Source: Rhodosorus marinus (Eukaryota; Rhodophyta; Stylonematophyceae; Stylonematales; Stylonemataceae). From it: a stretch of 64,000 nucleotides of DNA. Under the pieces are notes generated by a model. That model was not told the origin of the DNA, searched no databases, and saw only the letters and a program-made list of their open reading frames with translations. This document shows, piece by piece, positions 56,956 to 64,000 of the stretch. Where the stretch lies: the NCBI GenBank assembly GCA_029953675.1, contig JAMWBK010000011.1:1240001-1304000 (forward strand), written 5' to 3'. The stretch's first letter is position 1; each line of letters opens with the position of its first letter. Position numbers and translations under genes: made by a program.

Positions 56956-57402
56956 CTAAATAAACGCTGCAATATCTGCAATCTCTCCAATCCACGACAA
57001 CCACTCAAGCAGTCTTCCTTTGCGTCTCCTGCCCTCTCCTTGAACTACGAAGTAGTGCACACCAACATCGCTTAAGGCTTTGTTTCCCTTGAGTATCTCA
57101 AATTCCGGCGCATGCGCCGACACTTCGGTCCTCTCATGGCTTTCCACGTTGAACGTCTTTGCAATGATTTCCGACAGAGCCTCCAGGTGAGCTATGCAGT
57201 CGTTAGCAGTTTTAGTTCTATCACTCCATGCGACCAGACCGTCATCGCATGTAATTGAAAAACGGCGAAACTTCACATTGGGGTGTTTCTTGATCTCATG
57301 GAGGAAGCTGTTAATGAGAGTTTTAGCTTCCCCCTTCTCTCCATCCTTCAGTCTGAAGTAGCCATTCATCGAAACCATCGAGTCTGTTGCAGCCCTCACC
57401 AT
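56956..57402 (-). CDS. ABM-like protein, copy 3
   Basis: A 148-residue intact minus-strand frame: SMVSMNGYFRLKDGEKGEAK at the start, KTLINSFLHEIKKHPNVKF, then DDGLVAWSDRTKTANDCIAH with LEALSEIIAKTFNVESHERT, VHYFVVQGEG and the C-terminal WLSWIGEIADIAAFI. It is about 25 residues longer than copy 1, the extra part being a C-terminal hydrophobic helix. The ATG at 57402 lies at the family position. The fold assignment is the same guess as for copy 1. No presequence or catalytic motif can be named. Confidence 0.65.
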   Translation of the reverse strand: MVRAATDSMVSMNGYFRLKDGEKGEAKTLINSFLHEIKKHPNVKFRRFSITCDDGLVAWSDRTKTANDCIAHLEALSEIIAKTFNVESHERTEVSAHAPEFEILKGNKALSDVGVHYFVVQGEGRRRKGRLLEWLSWIGEIADIAAFI

Positions 57403-58662
57403 GTCTTCTTTCTGGCACGTAAACTTAAATCTTTCGAGTCTCTTCTTGACCTACTTTGATTGCCTTGACCGTAACTGCTCTGGGCAGCTTTGGACTGTCC
57501 GGTTTCAACCCTAAGTAGTCTTCCGCCTCTCCGCTTGGCTCCATAACCGAAAAGCAAGAAATCGAGAGACGGACACCTAGTTGTATGCAGGAGCAAACCA
57601 AATACTTAGGATAGCTCGGTAACGCACATCATCAGTCTGCAAAAGCGCTAGTACACGTCCCTCCTGCCTCCGCCCAAACTGATCACGGCCCGGACTGTTT
57701 TTAATGCATTTCAAGTCCGGGGAACAGGACACCGACGACATTTCCTTTGTTAGTGATAGTCAAAGCGTTGTCTTGGCTCCCCTCCATCAACAAACCTGTC
57801 TCGGAAAGATATCTAAACTTTTGATCCGCCGCGCCACGCGGATGGTCTGAGCCGCGGCAATACCCCAAATGAGAGAATATTGACTACCTGCAGCTTGACT
57901 TTGAAACTCACTCAAAATTGAACCGCCTTCCCTCGCTAGCGTCAGGGGAAATAAGTTTGTATTCGTCAACCCCTCAACCAGAAAAGCTTCACGATCGCCG
58001 CTGGCCCGACTTGCTCGAGCTTTGCACCATCTCCGAATACTAAAAACAGTCATCTATTGAATAAGAACGTACCACTTAAACAAGGAAGACGGATCTTATC
58101 CGAATCAAATTTTCAGCAATTTATTATCGACATGTTGCCCAATTTGGTACGTCAGATTCTGAATTTGACAACTATTTTTAGACTTTGCCCAGACCAATGC
58201 AGGTTTAACTTCCAGTCGACCACGACTCGCCCAAGTCCGTTTCTTGCTCTTGGACACTACAAGAACTCAAGTTCAGATCCTTCCGATGAGAGCTAGCAGT
58301 GCCACTGTCAGGAGGGTGGAGCGGTTTCTTGAATATACAACAATATATATAGGGGCTAGTAGACAAAATACTACTCAATTTAATCTTTTTCGTCTATCCA
58401 ATGAATAGCCGTGAATTCCCCTTTTAGCCAATCATTTAATTGCCAAAGCAACCAAATCCAAACCGGTCCTAGGCGTGCTTTTATTTCTTTATAGTCGATG
58501 GGACTGGGAGCAAACCAGGAAACTAACCTCCCGATTCCAGGAACTTTTTATACTGTACTGAGCGTCGGGAAAGGGGAATATTTCGCACTGTATTCCACGG
58601 CCAAAGTTTTGTGGGGAAATACATTCCCCACTCAACCTATTTGCTGTGCTGTTCAATCAACC
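57403..58662. other. Intergenic before the spondin palindrome
   Basis: The first 240 bases are the duplicated upstream flank of ABM-like copy 3. Beyond about 57780 nothing is recognised; AT-rich from 58330 to 58660. Confidence 0.45.
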
Positions 58663-58701
58663 ATATGATTTACTGAGGTACCCTACCTCAGTAAATCATA
58701 T
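58663..58701. repeat. Perfect 18-base hairpin
   Basis: atatgatttactgaggta (58663-58680) and tacctcagtaaatcatat (58684-58701) are exact reverse complements separated by ccc. A KpnI-like ggtacc sits at the turn. It lies just outside the spondin palindrome and next to a relative of the foldback element at 26489-26632. Confidence 0.85.
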
Positions 58702-58710
58702 CTCAGGGTG

Positions 58711-58800
58711 TTTATGGGGTTGTGCCGGGTGGGTCGGGTTTTTCGCTGTTTACGACCCCCTCCCCCTCGGCTAAACCCATCTGTTTTCGCGGGTTTAAGC
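58711..58800. repeat. Relative of the 26.5 kb foldback element
   Basis: The blocks gtgccgggtgggtcgggttt, cgctgtttacgacccc, aaacccatctgttttcgcgg and aagcacttctggg correspond in order to those at about 26498-26570. The matching second arm is not evident here. Confidence 0.5.
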
Positions 58801-59192
58801 ACTTCTGGGATATATACATATATAGGGTTGGTTCAAGAGCGCCCGGTTTTGGATAATTCCTGCTCCCTAAGTGGGGAAATGAAGAAAAGTGGGTACTGCT
58901 GCAGGTTTAGTGCGAATATGGTGGAGAATAGGGGTGGATTCCAGGGCGTCCGTTCAACATTTGGCTGGGTAAGAAGTGAATTTTAATGGTTATCCCGGGG
59001 TTTTAGCCGGGAATGGGAAAAATGCACCTCTACCATTCATGCTCCATGAAAGAAGATTCAAACGGGTAAACAACAACGAGACGGCTTCGCTTGTGGAGGC
59101 CAATAGCGTTATATTGCAAAGTCCATGTCTCTACAAAAAGTATATAAAAGGGGTTTTATACAAGAGCCACACCCGTACTGGTGTACCAGCTC

Positions 59193-59882
59193 TTATGCCA
59201 TCTTCGTAATTTTGACAGTTCCAACCGGGATGCCGTCGAATCGGCTGCCCAGGATGGAAACAATCGGGTTTCTTGGCCTCTGCCTCTCGTCCTCAGAGAG
59301 GAAGTCCTCTCCAGCGTCCGTACCAGCATCCCATACGCTGAGGTTCTGCTCGTAGTACTCCAAGAACTCGCCGTTCTCGACGTCGCACAGGTTGACGTTG
59401 TCGAAGCCGGTGAACCAGTCGGGACTCGGTACGAGCATGCTGATTCCAGATACGTACGGACGACGACCTTGGACATCGATGTACAGCTCGACGGTCTCCG
59501 ATCCGTCCTCGGTCTCGTCCTCGGTCATATTACGGTCGAAAACGTTGCGGAAGTTTCGAGCACGAAGTTCGTTGATAAGAGTGTAGGGGTGTCCAAGCTC
59601 GGCAATCTCCTGAACTCCCTTTGTGGAGTAGCCCATTGGTGTCCAGATGGTGTATCCCTTTCCATGGGATGCAATGACGGTCGGGGAGAACCTTCCGTTA
59701 GTAGGATAGGCGTTGGGGTGGGTCCTTCCGGTCCAGAGGTAGTCGACTTGGACCTTGTAAGTTGCACGTCCACTGCAGGGGAAGTTGAACATTCTCTCTG
59801 CATCATTCAACTTAACGGGAGCGTCAAACGCGCTCACTGCCAGCATCGCTGCTGAGACTATCATCAACATCTTCGCGGCCAT
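59193..59882 (-). CDS. Secreted spondin-N domain protein, left palindrome copy
   Basis: A 229-residue intronless gene on the minus strand. Residues 1-20 form a signal peptide (MAAKMLMIVSAAMLAVSAFD), then a spondin-N domain: LWTGRTHPNAYP at 49-60, RFSPTVIASH at 64-73, the KGVQEIAELG block, ISMLVPSPDWFTG at 147-159 and VWDAGTDAGEDF at 183-194, the last containing acidic residues that bind calcium in F-spondin and relatives. The Glu/Asp-rich stretch TEDETEDGSE (120-129) is a long acidic loop. There is no thrombospondin repeat or membrane anchor, so a free secreted extracellular-matrix or cell-wall protein is inferred. It differs from the right copy at four or so residues, mostly in the signal peptide. 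ATG 59882 is the first in frame after the TATA box at 60001-60008. Confidence 0.9.
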   Translation of the reverse strand: MAAKMLMIVSAAMLAVSAFDAPVKLNDAERMFNFPCSGRATYKVQVDYLWTGRTHPNAYPTNGRFSPTVIASHGKGYTIWTPMGYSTKGVQEIAELGHPYTLINELRARNFRNVFDRNMTEDETEDGSETVELYIDVQGRRPYVSGISMLVPSPDWFTGFDNVNLCDVENGEFLEYYEQNLSVWDAGTDAGEDFLSEDERQRPRNPIVSILGSRFDGIPVGTVKITKMA

Positions 59883-60000
59883 TTTTTTTCGTCTTTCTCG
59901 GTTCACTGCTCGTAGTATATATAGCTCTCAGGTATTCTTGTTCTTCTTACGTTCTTAGAGCGGTTGGCAACGAGAAGGATTTCTTGCGACTGAAGGCCAC

Positions 60001-60008
60001 TATTTATA
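60001..60008 (-). promoter_or_regulatory. TATA box of the left spondin gene
   Basis: TATAAATA on the minus strand, within ggagactataaatagtggcc, about 119-126 bases before the ATG at 59882. The identical context precedes the right copy. Confidence 0.7.
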
Positions 60009-60371
60009 GTCTCCACCAAGGTCAGGCTCAGCCCTCATCTTCAGCGGAGGAGTGAGAATCTGCGCGAAGATAGCTTGATAGATCTACTCCATGCAGTACA
60101 GGCTAGATTAGCACGATTGGACGAGTGTGAGGTTGATGCGTTAGGCGCGGTGAGCTTTTTGCAATACAGATCTAAAATATGAAGCAGTGAATGTCTTTCG
60201 CAATTTTCCATATGTACAAGACAAGTTGCTGACGTTATCGGTACTCTGTGCTTTTTGGTAGAGTCTACTTAACACCGAAAATCTCCGAGATCTCAACCCT
60301 TTTTTTTGCTCAACGGGCCACGTTGAAGAAACGCCTCCTTCAACCCCGAGGAAAAGCTTTTCGCCCTAAAT

Positions 60372-61887
60372 CCGAACATTCGTCGCCGAGAAACTTTTCG
60401 CTTGCCGACATTTACTTCCGTGGCTGAAGCCTGCTACCAATATTTCTCATTTTGAGGTCGAAACTCGTTCGTGCTGTTGCTCCGTGCCGATGCTAATATG
60501 ACGCGGGAGTGGATCTCCTGACGCCATCAGTGGGAGAGGCACGTTCTAGCGCAAAGGATCGAAGCTGGTGACCAAGCTTCGGCGAGACCTTTGCTTTCGG
60601 ATTGGTCGCATAAGACCATCAATCACCCATTCGGGTGATAATCAAGCTTTTGGCGGGGAGCTAGAACTGCAGAGACTCTAGTTCTTGAATTAAAGTTAGG
60701 GTTTTTTGCACTAAACGGGCTTTTAGTGGGGAACCCGAAAACGCACCTGTTTTTTGTGCTTCAAGTGAGGAATGGGTAGGGAAGCGAATTCCTCACAAAA
60801 GTTAGGAATTCGTGCACCGATATGGATGTCAGGGGTTTCTACCCTTGTAGAACACAATTGTTGTCCCATTTCTACTCCTCCCGCTGAATAGTATAATTGC
60901 TACAAATATCGTATATAAACGACAACTTGGTTTTTGCCAAAACAAATAAGACAGGTTTATGGGTATATTTTTATGATACAGTCTCCCAGCATAACTAACT
61001 GATGCGGTTTGGTTTCAGGCGGCAATTTCAATCTCGAGTTTCATTGGCCAGTTTTTTTTGGAGTGGTTGACTAGCCATCTTGCAGGTTTACGTTTTTTCG
61101 TTTAGTTTTAGATTGTACACGTCCCTGGGAAGGGAAGATGTTTACTGAGCCTTCTGCGGGAACTTCGAAGCCACATAGAGGTTGATGCTGGGTTGCCGGG
61201 AAAATATGGGGAGAAATCACTTTCTCCGTGACGCGTAATCTTGTATTCGATCGTCTTTCAGCGTTCTTTCTAGGTGACGATCACCGAAAGACTCTTGGCT
61301 ATTGTATGTGCCGACGTATCTGACAGGCGTCGTCTAAGAAGATATTTTTCAGCTTACAGACAGCGCTGAAATGGTTTTACTGGATATGTGATGAGTCCTT
61401 GCGGACCCACCAAGCTCTTTGTGAATGATTCTCCCGCAGCGTGAAGAGAGGATCATTTCACTTTTTCGCTGTTCCAAGCGCAAGTCGTTTCAGAATAATA
61501 TTCATAAAAGTCGCGGCACCAATGTAGTTCCACCAATCCTCGGGCGACGTACTAAAGGGTTGATTCCGGACCGCTGGCGCCTGCTTCTAAAGGGAGAGGA
61601 GAACCCGATTCGAAAAAAGTTGGAGAAATGCTTTCTGTCGAATGTAGATAACTGCATTTGATTTCTTTTTGAATTGATTTTATTTAGTAAAACCACGAGT
61701 TCCGGTTTTTTTTGCGGTTCCCAGCATAAATCAACCATTACAAAGTCAGCTCCACAATCTTAGACTTCCCACAGATAAAAAGAGAGGCGAAATCTTGTAG
61801 CCCCATTCGCGAAACCACTAGCCGGCAGTGAGCACAAGGTTTCTCTGGGTTCGGAGTGAGACGGAGACGAGTATTCGGATCTACGGC
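60372..61887. other. Unique spacer of the spondin palindrome
   Basis: About 1.5 kb between the arms, located between the divergent promoters. A plus-strand frame of 78 codons at 61425-61661 is basic (RRTKGLIPDRWRLLLKGEEN) but unrecognised. A locally repeated block, gttcttgaattaaagttagg, is not duplicated elsewhere. Regulatory content cannot be read. Confidence 0.45.
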
Positions 61888-62237
61888 GAAAAGCTTTTCC
61901 TCATGGGTTGAAGGAGGCGTTTCTTCAACGTGGCCCGTTGAGCAAAAGGGCGAGATCGGAGATTTTCGTGCTAAGTAGTCTCTTCCAAAAAAGTGCAGAG
62001 TACCGATAACGTCAGCAACCTGTCTTGTACATATGGAAGATTGCGAAAGACATTCACTGCTTCATATTTTAGATCTGTATTGCAACAAACTCACCGCGCC
62101 TAACGCCTCAACCTCACACTCGTCCAATCGTGCTAATCTAGCCTGTACTGCATGGAGTAGATCTATCAAGCTATCTTCGCGCCGATTCTTACTCCTCCGC
62201 TGAAGATCTGAGGGCTGACCTCGACTTTGGTGGAGAC

Positions 62238-62245
62238 TATAAATA
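62238..62245 (+). promoter_or_regulatory. TATA box of the right spondin gene
   Basis: TATAAATA at 62238-62245, 124 bases before ATG 62362. The distance is nearly the same as the 126-131 bases seen in the SDR array. Confidence 0.7.
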
Positions 62246-62361
62246 GTGGCCTTCAGTCTCAACAAATCCTTCTCGTTGCCAACCGCTCTAAGAACGTAAG
62301 AAGGACAAGAATACCTGAGAGTTATATACTACGAGCAGTGAACCGAGAACGACGAAAAAAA

Positions 62362-63051
62362 ATGGCCGCGAAGATGTTGATGATAGTCGCAGCAGCGATG
62401 CTGGCGATGAGCGCGTTTGGCGCTCCCGTTAAGTTGAATGATGCAGAGAGAATGTTCAACTTCCCCTGCAGTGGACGTGCAACTTACAAGGTCCAAGTCG
62501 ACTACCTCTGGACCGGAAGGACCCACCCCAACGCCTATCCTACTAACGGAAGGTTCTCCCCGACCGTCATTGCATCCCACGGAAAAGGATACACCCTCTG
62601 GACACCAATGGGCTACTCCACAAAGGGAGTTCAGGAGATTGCCGAGCTTGGACACCCCTACACTCTTATCAACGAACTTCGTGCTCGAAACTTCCGCAAC
62701 GTTTTCGACCGTAATATGACCGAGGACGAGACCGAGGACGGATCGGAGACCGTCGAGCTGTACATCGATGTCCAAGGTCGTCGTCCGTACGTATCTGGAA
62801 TCAGTATGCTCGTACCGAGTCCCGACTGGTTCACCGGCTTTGACAACGTCAACCTGTGCGACGTCGAGAACGGCGAGTTCTTGGAGTACTACGAGCAGAA
62901 CCTCAGCGTATGGGATGCTGGTACGGACGCTGGAGAGGACTTCCTCTCTGAGGACGAGAGGCAGAGGCCAAGAAACCCGATTGTTTCCATCCTGGGCAGC
63001 CGATTCGACGGCATCCCGGTTGGAACTGTCAAAATTACGAAGATGGCATAA
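62362..63051 (+). CDS. Secreted spondin-N domain protein, right palindrome copy
   Basis: A 229-residue intronless gene, almost identical to the left copy. Signal peptide MAAKMLMIVAAAMLAMSAFG with likely cleavage before APVKLND. The spondin-N domain spans about residues 30-215, with THPNAYP, FSPTVIASHGKGYTLW, LVPSPDWFTGFDNVNLC and WDAGTDAG blocks. Two cysteines (36 and 166) could pair. An in-frame extension upstream to 62227 starts before the TATA box and so is not translated. The two genes point away from each other. Because coding differences are few and concentrated in the signal peptide, gene conversion between the arms is likely. Confidence 0.9.
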   Translation: MAAKMLMIVAAAMLAMSAFGAPVKLNDAERMFNFPCSGRATYKVQVDYLWTGRTHPNAYPTNGRFSPTVIASHGKGYTLWTPMGYSTKGVQEIAELGHPYTLINELRARNFRNVFDRNMTEDETEDGSETVELYIDVQGRRPYVSGISMLVPSPDWFTGFDNVNLCDVENGEFLEYYEQNLSVWDAGTDAGEDFLSEDERQRPRNPIVSILGSRFDGIPVGTVKITKMA

Positions 63052-63345
63052 GAGCTGGTTCACCAGCACGGGTGTGGCTCTTGTATAAAACCCCTTTTAT
63101 ATACTTTTTGTAGAGACATGGACTTTGCAATATAACGCTATTGGCTTCCACAAGCGAAGCCGTCTCGTTGTTGTTTACCCGTTTGAATCTTCTTTCATGG
63201 AGCATGAATGGTAGAGGTGCATTTTTCCCATTCCCGGCTAAAACCCCGGGATAACCATTAAAATTCACTTCTTACCCAGCCAAATGTTGAACGGACGCCC
63301 TGGAATCCTCCCCTATTCTCCACCATATTCGCACTAAACCTGCAG

Positions 63346-63699
63346 CACTACCCCAGATTTCTTCTTCTCCACCTAAGGTGGGGCAAAACCTTTGGCTACT
63401 TGACCGAACTCTACCATTTTACTGAGCGAGTTGAAGAGTTGAAAACCGCAGCAAGGGCGAGTACTATCTAGTTGATGATGGATTTCGAATGCCTACTTTC
63501 TCCTCGAAGAAATGTGAGAGAATTTCCTTGTTTTTCACCGAACCTGCCGAAGCCGTAGCACACCTAATCGGCGTTGTGAACAGGTGGGGAATCCGTTCAC
63601 CCAACACGGACGTCTAGCTCGCGGCTGAACCCGCGAGAACTGTCAACAAATGGATCTCTTGTGCGAACAGAGTTACCCCTTTCTTTTGCTTCCCATCCA
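63346..63699. other. Right flank of the palindrome
   Basis: No gene recognised between the palindrome edge and the copia fragment. The transition is abrupt at about 63345, where similarity with the left flank ends. Confidence 0.5.
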
Positions 63700-63739
63700 A
63701 CTTTAAGCAGAAAGTAATTACTCTGCCCACCACCGCTAT

Positions 63740-64000
63740 CGAAGGAAGGGGGGCCGGTGTGGGGTCGACGACAGGGAGGAGCTCAGAGTTCATCTCTACA
63801 CGAGTCTGAGCAAGACCTGTCTGAACTGTAAGCGTCGGGGCACCTCATAAAGGACTGTAAAGAACAGAGGAGCACTGAATCAGCAGGACCAAGGTACAGC
63901 GCAGCATTAAGGAGAACAAGCGTTGACACCACCTTGTCAACGGACTCAGGGGCATCGGATCATATGGTCAACGACGTGAACAGGGTCGCAACTGCTGAAT
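63740..64000 (+). mobile_element. Ty1/copia gag zinc knuckle and protease start, runs off the end
   Basis: At 63818 the sequence reads CLNCKRRG, and after a one-base loss continues LIKDCKEQRS, giving the retroviral-type CCHC knuckle (C-x2-C-x4-H-x4-C). About 80 bases further, 63943-63966 encodes DSGASDHM, the aspartic-protease active site of copia elements, followed by VNDVNRVATA. Integrase and RT would lie beyond the window. The missing base breaks the frame, so this copy may be dead. Confidence 0.8.

Larger units (their letters stand above)
58888..60371. repeat. Left arm of a large palindrome
   Basis: This segment is a near-identical reverse complement of about 61888-63345. The arms include the spondin gene, its promoter and both flanks (outer edge ggtttagtgcgaatatggtg, inner edge gaaaaagctttt-type sequence near the cgccg/cggcg boundary). 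The spacer between arms (60372-61887) is unique. Confidence 0.85.
61888..63345. repeat. Right arm of the large palindrome
   Basis: Near-identical reverse complement of 58888-60371, carrying the second spondin gene. A few base differences and small indels (for example around 62205-62220 and 61965-61985) show the arms are not an assembly artefact of one identical sequence. Confidence 0.85.

Noticed and set aside
59181-59855. Long antisense frames opposite both spondin genes
   Set aside because: They are shadows caused by the codon bias of the real genes; the spondin-N motifs, signal peptide and TATA box identify the sense strand.
61425-61661. 78-codon basic frame in the palindrome spacer
   Set aside because: Unrecognised, short and without paralogue; length is compatible with chance.
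1-64000. tRNA or rRNA genes
   Set aside because: None was recognised by eye; a covariance-model scan would be needed to exclude tRNAs with introns.

Overview
The window is nuclear DNA of a eukaryote. Protein-coding genes are split by short GT-AG introns (about 50 to 105 bases). A canonical spliceosomal SmD1 core protein, a PNO1/Dim2 ribosome-biogenesis protein and a BK-type potassium channel are present, together with Ty1/copia retroelement remains and TATA boxes at fixed distance from start codons. Several proteins carry N-terminal basic, Ser/Arg-rich extensions that look like organelle (plastid or mitochondrial) presequences. My best guess is an alga, possibly a red alga with intron-containing genes, but nothing in the sequence proves the lineage.

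Layout. 1-4.5 kb: an FCP1-like (HAD) gene with broken frame and lost catalytic residues, then AT-rich DNA. 4.5-16.1 kb: a tandem array of four short-chain dehydrogenase/reductase (SDR) genes with homologous promoters and 3' flanks (three intact 298-residue copies, one decayed pseudogene), plus an orphan promoter copy and a large inverted repeat. 16.2-20.9 kb: two head-to-head, internally deleted and rearranged Ty1/copia elements. 22.6-23.7 kb: a second FCP1-like gene. 24.6-25.1 kb: SmD1 with a 14-base first coding exon. 26.4-27.7 kb: a small foldback insertion and a gene with a possible FLYWCH/WRKY-like zinc finger. 28.9-33.6 kb: a many-exon BK/Slo-type potassium channel with TVGYGN filter and two RCK domains, followed by an unidentified, stop-interrupted locus. 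35.3-36.2 kb: GTP cyclohydrolase I. 39.9-42.0 kb: a bacterial-type methionyl-tRNA synthetase with presequence.

42.3-46.2 kb: three DoxX-like membrane-protein genes sharing one intron position, with a truncated chimeric duplicate between two of them. 47.5-48.4 kb: PNO1. 49.7-57.4 kb: a cluster of small proteins resembling dimeric alpha/beta-barrel (ABM-like) proteins, some intact and some decayed. 58.9-63.3 kb: a large palindrome whose two 1.46 kb arms each carry a secreted spondin-N gene, arranged head to head. 63.7-64.0 kb: the gag zinc-knuckle/protease part of another copia element running off the end.

Two gene styles coexist. Single-copy housekeeping genes (SmD1, PNO1, MetRS, GCH1, channel) have several introns. 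The amplified families (SDR, spondin, ABM-like) have uninterrupted coding regions, sit in tandem or inverted arrays and, for SDR and spondin, share a TATA box about 122-131 bases before the ATG. All coding structures were read by eye; exon borders were chosen by GT-AG sites, phase and similarity between copies or to known families.
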